A stretch of DNA of 64,000 nt from an uncultured Erythrobacter sp. (lineage in GTDB: Bacteria; Pseudomonadota; Alphaproteobacteria; Sphingomonadales; Sphingomonadaceae), in NCBI GenBank assembly GCA_913055155.1, contig CAJXJR010000004.1:150414-214413 (forward strand), in the 5' to 3' direction. The position numbers and the translations under genes were made by a program. A model generated the notes under the pieces. It made no database searches. It saw only the letters and a program-made list of their open reading frames with translations, and was not told the origin of the DNA. Of the stretch, positions 57,342 to 64,000 are shown in pieces. Numbering within the stretch: position 1 is the stretch's first letter; each line of letters begins with the position of its first letter.

Positions 57342-57899
57342 ATGGCCCCGCTTACCTGCGCGTTCACGCGCCCGGCAATCCTGCTGGCGGCGGGCCTTGC
57401 GCTCGCCGCCTGCGAACAGGCTGGCACCGGTCCTCCGGATATGGAGACTGCCGAAGAAGCGTCGGCGGCTGTCGATCCGATGGACACGGCAGACCGCGCA
57501 AGCCTGTCCGACCGCGAAGTCGCCGACCGCTTCATCGAGGTGTTCTACAACCAGAACCGCCTGACCGACGGGTTCGAGGCGTGGGTGCATCCCGACTACA
57601 TCCAGCACGATCCCAATTCGCCCACCGGTCGCGATCCCACCATCGAAGTGCTCGCCGCGCACATGCAGGCGAACCCGCAGATGACGCACGACGTGAAACG
57701 GGTGATCTACGGTGATGACGGTGCAGCCGAAGGCGGCGGCACGCTGGTGGCCGTGCATTACCATTTCAAGCGTGCGCCCGACGATCGCGGCAGCGCCGTG
57801 GTCGATATCTTCCGCGTGCAGGACGGCTACCTGGTGGAGCACTGGGACGTGATCCAGCCGGTTCCCGAGGAAGCGCTGAACGACAACACCATGTTCTGA
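57342..57899 (+). CDS. SnoaL-type lipoprotein
   Basis: A 185-residue protein with a lipobox (LALAACEQ) behind a hydrophobic leader. The mature domain is SnoaL-like: VADRFIEVFYNQNRLTDGFEAWVHPDYIQHDP, followed by EVLAAHMQANPQMTHDVKRVIY and a terminal DIFRVQDGYLVEHWDVIQPVPE. The tail with EHWD is typical of the family. The operon lies between the cytoplasmic SnoaL protein and the LigW-like enzyme, and the role is unknown. Confidence 0.65.
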   Translation: MAPLTCAFTRPAILLAAGLALAACEQAGTGPPDMETAEEASAAVDPMDTADRASLSDREVADRFIEVFYNQNRLTDGFEAWVHPDYIQHDPNSPTGRDPTIEVLAAHMQANPQMTHDVKRVIYGDDGAAEGGGTLVAVHYHFKRAPDDRGSAVVDIFRVQDGYLVEHWDVIQPVPEEALNDNTMF

Positions 57900-57916
57900 A
57901 GAGAGGGGAGCAGGCG

Positions 57917-59053
57917 ATGGTATCCGGCAAGCTGGAAGACGGCAGCGAGAAGGGCCTGAAAGGGCACTTCAAGGAAGACTTCTCGCACCGCACCCGCATC
58001 GGCCTCGCCCCGCGCGCGGGCCATGTCGATCGCGATGCACCGTACAAGCGCATTGCCACCGAGGAAGCCTGGACCTTTCCCGACCTCGTCAAAGCGCAGG
58101 TCGACTATTTCGATAGCGGCGATGCGCCAGACGACGATTCGCTGCGCATGGGCGCCATGTTCGCCAACATGCCCAGCCTGCAGGAAATGCTGCAGGACCT
58201 GGGTGACCTGCGCATCGGCCACATGGACGAACTGGGCATCGAGCGGCAATTGCTGCTGCTCACCTCGCCCGGCGTGCAGGTGGTGAAGCCGGGCGACGGC
58301 ACGCCGCTGGCGCGCATGGCCAACGACATCGCCGCAGAGGCCTGCCGCAACCACCCGGATCGCTTTTCCGCATGCGCCGCTTTCGACCCGCGCGACGTGG
58401 CCGGCAGCGTCAAGGAAATCGAGCGGGCCATGGGCGAGCTGAAACTGAACGGCGCGGTGCTCAATTCACACTTCCAGGGCCATTACCTGGACGAACTCGG
58501 CTACTGGCCGATCCTCGAGGCGCTCGAGGCCACAGGCGCCGCGCTCTACATCCACCCCACCGCGCCCTTCAACGCGCCGCATTACGAGGATCGCGGGTTT
58601 TTCGGCGCGCTGGCAGGCTTCCCGCACGACGTGTGGCTGCACACCATGGGGCTGATCTTCTCCGGCGCCTTCGACCGCTTCCCCAAGCTCAAGCTGGTAA
58701 TCGGCCACATGGGCGAATGCCTGCCGCTGCACCTCTATCGCTTCGACTGGATGCAGGGGAATGCCGACGGCCGCAGCCACCTGCGCGGCGGCACCCAGCC
58801 CAAGCTGAAGCACCCGGTCAGCCACTATTTCAGGAACAACATCTGGATCACCACCAGCGGCGTGGGGTGGGAGCCGGCGATCAAGTTCTGCCAGGAAGTG
58901 CTGGGGCCGGACCGCGTGCTCTACGCGATGGATTACCCCTACCAGCAAAGCTACGACGAGGTCGCCGCCTATGACCGGATGGACATGGACGCCAAGACCA
59001 AGAAGATGCTGATGGAAGACAACGCCCGCGCCGTCTTCGGGATTACCGGCTAG
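57917..59053 (+). CDS. amidohydrolase-family decarboxylase, LigW / gamma-resorcylate decarboxylase-like
   Basis: A 378-residue TIM-barrel protein. RIATEEAWTFPDL at about residue 45 has the N-terminal E-x-x metal site, then ILNSHFQGHYLDE, ALYIHPTAP and VIGHMGECLPLHLYRFDW, with MDYPYQQSYDEV at the C-terminus. Such blocks are shared by 5-carboxyvanillate decarboxylase (LigW), gamma-resorcylate decarboxylase and o-pyrocatechuate decarboxylase. A decarboxylase leading into protocatechuate or vanillate is plausible here. The N-terminal 40 residues (FKEDFSHRTRIGLAPR) are an extension I do not recognise. Confidence 0.7.
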   Translation: MVSGKLEDGSEKGLKGHFKEDFSHRTRIGLAPRAGHVDRDAPYKRIATEEAWTFPDLVKAQVDYFDSGDAPDDDSLRMGAMFANMPSLQEMLQDLGDLRIGHMDELGIERQLLLLTSPGVQVVKPGDGTPLARMANDIAAEACRNHPDRFSACAAFDPRDVAGSVKEIERAMGELKLNGAVLNSHFQGHYLDELGYWPILEALEATGAALYIHPTAPFNAPHYEDRGFFGALAGFPHDVWLHTMGLIFSGAFDRFPKLKLVIGHMGECLPLHLYRFDWMQGNADGRSHLRGGTQPKLKHPVSHYFRNNIWITTSGVGWEPAIKFCQEVLGPDRVLYAMDYPYQQSYDEVAAYDRMDMDAKTKKMLMEDNARAVFGITG

Positions 59054-59333
59054 CCAGTTCCAGCAGCTTGGCGATGGCGGCCGGGTGGACCTGGCCGAAG
59101 AAGCGCATCTGCGCGCGGCGGCCCTGCGCCCATTCCAGCTTGCCGTTCATCTCGATCGAACCGGCGATCTGCAAGTGGACGAAATCGTGAGCGCCAGCCC
59201 AGTCGTCATTGGCTTCCAGCATGCAGCCGTCGGCGGACAGGCGGGAAATGGCGACGGACACGGTCCCGCTGTCACCGTCACACAGTCCGGGCAGTGCCGG
59301 ATGTTCGCGCGGATCGCTGAAAGCCGTTGCCAT
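59043..59333 (-). CDS. PilZ-like small domain protein
   Basis: A 96-residue protein with a PilZ-like beta pattern: SVAISRLSADGCMLEAND, AGAHDFVHLQIAGSIEMNGKLEW and AQMRFFGQVHP. The Arg-rich c-di-GMP switch (RxxxR) at the start is not evident, so ligand binding is doubtful. It overlaps the end of the opposite amidohydrolase gene by 11 bases. A free PilZ protein could link the cluster to second-messenger control, but this is weak. Confidence 0.5.
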   Translation of the reverse strand: MATAFSDPREHPALPGLCDGDSGTVSVAISRLSADGCMLEANDDWAGAHDFVHLQIAGSIEMNGKLEWAQGRRAQMRFFGQVHPAAIAKLLELASR

Positions 59334-59443
59334 GATCGCTTCTCCTTGTCTGGAGCCTGGGATTGTAGGGCGACATGGTTAACAGGTCGTGGTGGCGCCG
59401 TTCAGCTTCCAGCATGGATTGCTGAACGGCGCCGTCGTGGCGT

Positions 59444-60562
59444 TTAGCCCCAGACTTCTTCGGCCACTTCCACGCACAGGGTGATCTTGTCGGCCTGCTG
59501 CTGGGTGGTGATGTCGTTGCCGTGCACGGTGCTGGCAAAGCCGCACTGCGGGCTGATCGCCAGCTGGTCGAGGGCGGTGTACTTGCACGCCTCGTCGATG
59601 CGGCGCTTGATATCGTCCTTGCTTTCCGGCTCGCCCAGCTTGGTCGAGACCAGGCCCAGCACCACGACCTTGCCCTTGGGCAGGAAGCGCAGCGGACTGA
59701 AGTCGCCCGACCGCGCATCGTCGTACTCCAGGAAGAAGGCGTCGATGTCGCATTCGTTGAACATCACTTCGGCCACCGGATCGTAGCCACCTTCTGCCGC
59801 CCAGCTGGAGCGGAAGTTGCCGCGGCACAGGTGCATGGTGCGCACCAGGTCATCCGGCGCGCCGGCAAAGCTGGCATTGATCAGCTTGGCATAGTCGTGC
59901 GTGATCGAATCCGGGTCCATCCCGCGGTTCTGCGCATCCGCGCGGTGGCCGGTGTCGCACAAGTAGGCAAGGTTGGTATCGTCGAACTGCACGTAACGGC
60001 AACCCGCGTCCACCAGGTCGGCGATCTCTTCGGCATAGGCCTTGGCGACATCGTCGTAGAAGAGCTGCATGTCGGGATAGGCATCCTCGGGGATGCCCGC
60101 GCGCCCGGCGCGGAAGTGCAGCATGGTGGGGCTGGGAATGGCCACCTTGGCCACGGCGCCCGGCGCGCTCACCTTGCTGGCGAGGAATTCGTAGTCCGCG
60201 CGCTGGATCGGCTTTTCGTGCTTCACCTTGCCGGTGATGATCATCTTGGGGGGGGCGAATTCCACGTCCACGCCCTTGTCGTTCTTGAACGCCTTCTTGA
60301 TCCCGCCGGTTTCCTCGACGCCCGAAAGCTGGAGCAGGAAATCGGTGTGGAAGAACTTGCGGCGGAATTCACCGTCGGTGATCGCCTTCAGGCCCAGACC
60401 TTCCTGCCAGGCGGCAAGTTCGGCGATGGCCTTGTCTTCCACTTCGCGAAGGGCTGCGGCATCGATGCTGCCGGCGGCAAAGGCGTCGCGCGCCTCGATC
60501 ACCGACTGCGGACGCAGGAACGAACCGACGTGGTCGGCACGTGAGGGGAGTTTGAATGTCAT
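59444..60562 (-). CDS. cobalamin-independent methionine synthase C-terminal-like methyltransferase
   Basis: A 372-residue single-domain MetE-like protein. RADHVGSFLRP near the start and ITDGEFRRKFFH are the N-terminal family blocks. The zinc site is in VRTMHLCRGNF (His-x-Cys) and QCGFASTVHGN (Cys). The full 750-residue MetE has two such barrels, so this is the short form often found with O-demethylation or unusual methyl transfer. In the lig context it may accept methyl groups from demethylation of vanillate-type aromatics, although the donor is unproven. Start ATG at 60562. Confidence 0.7.
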   Translation of the reverse strand: MTFKLPSRADHVGSFLRPQSVIEARDAFAAGSIDAAALREVEDKAIAELAAWQEGLGLKAITDGEFRRKFFHTDFLLQLSGVEETGGIKKAFKNDKGVDVEFAPPKMIITGKVKHEKPIQRADYEFLASKVSAPGAVAKVAIPSPTMLHFRAGRAGIPEDAYPDMQLFYDDVAKAYAEEIADLVDAGCRYVQFDDTNLAYLCDTGHRADAQNRGMDPDSITHDYAKLINASFAGAPDDLVRTMHLCRGNFRSSWAAEGGYDPVAEVMFNECDIDAFFLEYDDARSGDFSPLRFLPKGKVVVLGLVSTKLGEPESKDDIKRRIDEACKYTALDQLAISPQCGFASTVHGNDITTQQQADKITLCVEVAEEVWG

Positions 60563-60790
60563 TGGGTATTCCTGTCTTGGCTAATAGCAAAAAATGCAAA
60601 GCCAGGGTCATGACGCGGGCTCGCGCTCGACTGACGGGGCCGTAATAGGCCCAGGCACTGTGCAAGTGCAATATAGATTCTCTGCCCGCCGACGACAGGC
60701 ACGCTTGCACCTTGCGCCCCACAATTCTAACGATAGTTACGATTCCGCGCCCCACGGGTTAGCGCGCGATCGGCTTTGGGAGAGGCAAGA

Positions 60791-62911
60791 ATGCGTTTGA
60801 ATGTTGTCGCGATGGCTGGTGCGCTGGCGCTGGCGCTGGCTGGATGCAATGGCACGGGCGAGAGCGAGGGAGGCGTCACTGCCGAGCGGTTGCTGGCAGC
60901 GGCGGGCGACAATGCCAACTGGCTGACCTACGGCCGCGACTATGCCGAACAGCGCTACAGCCCGCTTGACCAGATCAATACCGAAACCGTCGGCGACCTT
61001 GGCCTTGCCTGGTATACCGACATGGACACCGCGCGCGGCCAGGAAGCCACCCCGCTGGTGATCGATGGCCAGCTGTTCGTTTCCACTGCCTGGAGCAAGG
61101 TGAAGGCCTACGACGCCACCACCGGCGCGCCGCTGTGGGAATACGATCCGCAGGTGCCGGGCGAAACCGCGGTGAAGGCATGCTGCGACGTGGTGAACCG
61201 CGGGCTGGCTGCCTGGGGCGACATGTTGTTCCTGGGCACGCTGGATGGGCGACTGGTCGCGCTCGACCGCGAAACCGGCGAAGAAGTCTGGTCCACCGTC
61301 ACGATCGACCAGTCCAAGCCCTATACCATCACCGGCGCCCCGCGCGTGATCGATGGCATGGTGCTGATCGGCAATGGCGGCGCCGAATACGGCGTGCGCG
61401 GCTACATCTCGGCCTACGATGCAGAGACCGGCGACATGATCTGGCGCTTTTACACCGTGCCCGGCGGCCCCGATGAAGCAGCCACCGAAGGCCCGGCCTT
61501 GGCCGCCGCGCGCGAGACGTGGAACGGCGAATGGTGGCAGTACGGCGGTGGCGGCACCGTGTGGGATGCCATGGCCTACGACCCTGATCTGGACCTGCTG
61601 TATATCGGCGTCGGCAATGGCGCGCCGTGGAACCAGGCCTATCGCAGCCCCGGCGGCGGCGACAATCTCTACCTGTCCAGCATCGTGGCCCTGCGCCCGG
61701 AAACCGGCGAATACGTCTGGCATTATCAGACGACCCCCGGCGACACCTGGGACTTCACCGCCACGCAGCACATCATGCTGGCGGACATGGAAATCGACGG
61801 CGAGGAACGCCAGGTGCTGATGCAGGCGCCCAAGAACGGTTTCTTCTACGTGATCGACCGCGCCACCGGCGAACTGATCAGCGCCAACAACTACGTGCCG
61901 CAGAACTGGACGACCGGAATCGACATGGAAACCGGCCGCCCGATCGAAGTCGCCGCGGCGCGGTATGATCAGACCGGCGAACCGTTTGTGTCCACGCCCG
62001 GTGCGGGCGGCGGCCACAACTGGCACCCGATGGCCTACCACCCCGGCGAGGGACTGGTGTTCATTCCGGCTATCGAGGCGGCCTTCCCTTACTTCCCCGA
62101 AGCAAACTGGGAACCCGATCCCAACCGCGGTTTCAATGTCGGCGTGGACCAGGCGGCAGGCGCCCTGCCCGCCGATCCCGAAATCCGCGCGGCTTCCGCC
62201 GCGGCCACCAGGGGTGCCCTGATCGCCTGGGATCCGGTGGCGCAGGAAGAGCGCTGGCGGGTGCAGTATCCCGGCCCCTGGAACGGCGGCGCGCTGGCCA
62301 CCGGCGGCGGCCTGGTGTTCCAGGGCACGGCGGGCGGCAACGTGGCCGCCTACAGCGTCCGCGATGGCCAGGAACTGTGGAGCTTCCGCGCGCAGACCGG
62401 CGTCGTCGCGCCTCCCATCACCTACATGATCGACGGCGAGCAATATGTTGCCGTGCTGGCCGGCTGGGGCGGCATCTGGGCGCTGGCGCCCGGCGGCATC
62501 CTGAACGAAACGTCCGGCCCGGTGCAGAACATCTCGCGCCTGCTGGTGTTCAAGCTGGGTGCCACCGGCGAATTGCCGCCCGAGCCCGAACTGGTGCGCC
62601 TGCCGCTGGATCCGCCGCCTTTCACGGGCGATGCGAACCTGCTGCAGCAAGCCACCTATGACTACGGCCGCTATTGTGGTGGCTGCCACGGCGACAACGC
62701 CGTAGGCTCTACCGTGCTGCCGGACCTGCGCCGCTCCGCCGTCCTGCAGAGCGAGGATGTGTGGCAGACCATCGTGCACGAAGGCGCCCTGACCCAGCGC
62801 GGCATGGTCGGTTTTGCCGACAGCCTTTCGCCCGAGCGGGTCGAGGCAATCCGCCAGTTCGTGATCTTCCGCGCCAACCAGGACAAGGGCCTGGAGCAAC
62901 AGGGCGGATAG
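60791..62911 (+). CDS. PQQ-dependent quinohaemoprotein alcohol dehydrogenase (lipoprotein form)
   Basis: A 706-residue periplasmic enzyme. After a lipoprotein signal (ALALALAGC) the eight-bladed PQQ propeller begins with NWLTYGRDYAEQRYSPLDQIN. The vicinal disulfide is KACCDVVNRG, and tryptophan-docking repeats such as AWDPVAQEERWRVQYPGPWNGG occur along the blades. A C-terminal cytochrome c domain has CGGCH at about 629-633, which makes it a type II quinohaemoprotein. It oxidises alcohols and passes electrons to the respiratory chain. The aldehyde dehydrogenase follows 94 bp later, so a two-step alcohol-to-acid route is likely. The ATG at 60791 is chosen over upstream codons. Confidence 0.9.
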   Translation: MRLNVVAMAGALALALAGCNGTGESEGGVTAERLLAAAGDNANWLTYGRDYAEQRYSPLDQINTETVGDLGLAWYTDMDTARGQEATPLVIDGQLFVSTAWSKVKAYDATTGAPLWEYDPQVPGETAVKACCDVVNRGLAAWGDMLFLGTLDGRLVALDRETGEEVWSTVTIDQSKPYTITGAPRVIDGMVLIGNGGAEYGVRGYISAYDAETGDMIWRFYTVPGGPDEAATEGPALAAARETWNGEWWQYGGGGTVWDAMAYDPDLDLLYIGVGNGAPWNQAYRSPGGGDNLYLSSIVALRPETGEYVWHYQTTPGDTWDFTATQHIMLADMEIDGEERQVLMQAPKNGFFYVIDRATGELISANNYVPQNWTTGIDMETGRPIEVAAARYDQTGEPFVSTPGAGGGHNWHPMAYHPGEGLVFIPAIEAAFPYFPEANWEPDPNRGFNVGVDQAAGALPADPEIRAASAAATRGALIAWDPVAQEERWRVQYPGPWNGGALATGGGLVFQGTAGGNVAAYSVRDGQELWSFRAQTGVVAPPITYMIDGEQYVAVLAGWGGIWALAPGGILNETSGPVQNISRLLVFKLGATGELPPEPELVRLPLDPPPFTGDANLLQQATYDYGRYCGGCHGDNAVGSTVLPDLRRSAVLQSEDVWQTIVHEGALTQRGMVGFADSLSPERVEAIRQFVIFRANQDKGLEQQGG

Positions 62912-63005
62912 AGCCTTGCCGGCGCCAAAGCGTTGGCCAAGCCCTCGATTGATTGCTATGTTTCACAACAATAATTGCTGATTCTCCCGGGAAAGGAGCA
63001 CACCC

Positions 63006-64000
63006 ATGAACGAACAGACCACCATCGATCGCACCCAGCGCGAATATTCCGACGCCGTGAAGAAGACGCTGGCGCGCGCACCGCAGCTTTTCATCAACGG
63101 CGAATGGGTGGACAGCTCGGGCGATGCCACCATCGACGTGGAAGACCCCTCGTCGGGCAAGGTCATCTCCAAGGTCGTGGAAGCGACCGACAAGGATATC
63201 GACCGTGCCGTCGCCGCTGCGCGCAACGCCTTCGACGATCGCCGCTGGCGCGACATGCCGCCGATCGCGCGCGAGAAGATCATGCACAAGATCGCCGACC
63301 TGATCGTGGAGCATGCGGACGAGCTGGCCGAGCTCGAAGCCATCGACGTGGGCAAGCCCAAGGGCATGGCCGCCGCAGTCGACGTGCCCGGCGCTGCTGC
63401 GCACTTCAGCTACATGGCAGGTTGGGCCGGCAAGATCGGCGGCGAAACGCTGCCGCCGTACTCGATGCCGGGCGGCATGATGTTCGCCTACACGCAGAAG
63501 GAACCCGTGGGCGTCTGCGCGCAGATCGTGCCGTGGAACTTCCCGCTGCTGATGGCTTGCCTCAAGATCGCCCCGGCGCTGGCCGCCGGTTGCACCACCG
63601 TGCTCAAGCCCGCCGAGCAGACCAGCCTTACCGCGCTGCGCCTGGCAGACCTGATCGCCGAAGCCGGCGTGCCGGCCGGCGTGGTCAACATCGTCACCGG
63701 CTATGGCCACACCGGCGGTGACCGGATGGTGAAGCACCCCGATGTCGACAAGGTCGCCTTCACCGGCTCTACCGAGATCGGCAAGCTCATCAACCGCAAC
63801 GCCACCGACACGCTGAAGCACGTCACCCTCGAACTGGGCGGCAAGTCGCCCGTGGTGGTGATGCCCGATGTCGACGTGGCCGAAACCGCCCCGGGCGTGG
63901 CCGGCGCGATCTTCTTCAACTCCGGCCAGGTCTGCGTCGCCGGTTCGCGCCTCTATGCGCACAAGAGCGTGTTCGACAAGGTCGTGGAAGGCATGGCCGA
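63006..64000 (+). CDS. aldehyde dehydrogenase (3' end outside window)
   Basis: About 331 residues are visible and the frame is still open at the right edge; family length is about 480-500. FINGEWVDSS, PWNFPLLMACLKIAPALAAGCTTVLKPAEQT, VAFTGSTEIGKLI, VTLELGGKSP with the catalytic Glu, and FFNSGQVCVAGSRL with the nucleophilic Cys are all present. AAAGGAG lies just upstream of the ATG. It oxidises aldehydes with NAD(P), presumably those made by the PQQ enzyme before it. Confidence 0.9.
   Translation, partial: MNEQTTIDRTQREYSDAVKKTLARAPQLFINGEWVDSSGDATIDVEDPSSGKVISKVVEATDKDIDRAVAAARNAFDDRRWRDMPPIAREKIMHKIADLIVEHADELAELEAIDVGKPKGMAAAVDVPGAAAHFSYMAGWAGKIGGETLPPYSMPGGMMFAYTQKEPVGVCAQIVPWNFPLLMACLKIAPALAAGCTTVLKPAEQTSLTALRLADLIAEAGVPAGVVNIVTGYGHTGGDRMVKHPDVDKVAFTGSTEIGKLINRNATDTLKHVTLELGGKSPVVVMPDVDVAETAPGVAGAIFFNSGQVCVAGSRLYAHKSVFDKVVEGMA

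Noticed and set aside
57917..59053. Naming the amidohydrolase ligW
   Set aside because: The fold and metal blocks fit several decarboxylases of the superfamily, and substrate-specific residues cannot be checked without an alignment.
60737..62899. 720-codon minus-strand frame opposite the PQQ dehydrogenase
   Set aside because: Composition (His, Gln, Gly, Ala) and lack of domain features mark it as a shadow; the plus strand has a signal peptide, propeller repeats and a CxxCH.

Overview
The window looks like chromosome of a GC-rich alphaproteobacterium of the order Sphingomonadales (Erythrobacteraceae- or Sphingomonadaceae-like). The main clue is a complete protocatechuate 4,5-cleavage (lig) gene set whose proteins read like those I recall from Sphingobium SYK-6. 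Very tight ATGA/GTGA gene overlaps and a cyd operon with cydX fit this. The placement is inference from content, not from a search.

Layout. 1-9.5 kb: an unusual redox region. A partial multiheme/LVIVD propeller gene converges on a four-gene minus-strand operon. That operon encodes a FAD/two-cNMP-domain/four-[4Fe-4S] fusion protein, a cytochrome b-like membrane protein, a FHA-TM-decaheme cytochrome c, and a calcineurin-type (cyclic nucleotide phosphodiesterase-like) phosphoesterase. A CcmI-like TPR gene is divergent to it. 9.5-18.7 kb: a two-partner secretion operon (TpsB, TpsA) translationally coupled to a periplasmic TPR-CHAT protease. 18.7-25.8 kb: a cytochrome c'-like protein, a frameshifted truncated haemoglobin and cydX-cydB-cydA, divergent from cydDC.

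25.9-36.0 kb: an AT-richer island bounded by a 19-bp direct repeat of the 3' end of tRNA-Leu(CAG). It carries a tyrosine integrase, a ParB-like protein, a serine resolvase and a tightly coupled five-gene operon (GNAT-ABC ATPase fusion, HerA/FtsK-like ATPase, an unknown protein, a PLD-family nuclease-like protein and an AAA+ ATPase). This has the look of an undescribed defence or DNA-modification system and is my first candidate for novelty. The cNMP/FHA-linked electron-transfer operon is the second.

36.3-64 kb: chromosomal backbone and catabolism. It holds an NDUFA9-like protein, two paralogous secreted proteins of unknown function, transaldolase, a PfkB kinase and an acyl-CoA ligase. Next come ligI-ligU-ligK (minus) and an oxidoreductase-ligJ-DUF2218-ligA-ligB-ligC run (plus), arranged around a perfect palindromic operator. 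A mixed catabolic block follows: aldo/keto reductase with an apparent ATT start, CmcJ/NvfI-family oxidoreductase, hydrolases, SDR, three SnoaL/NTF2-fold proteins, a LigW-like amidohydrolase/decarboxylase, a MetE-like methyltransferase, a PQQ quinohaemoprotein dehydrogenase and an aldehyde dehydrogenase cut by the right edge. Together LigAB, C, I, U, J and K would convert protocatechuate to pyruvate and oxaloacetate. The genes to their right probably feed methoxylated or side-chain-bearing aromatics into that route, but this is inferred from context.
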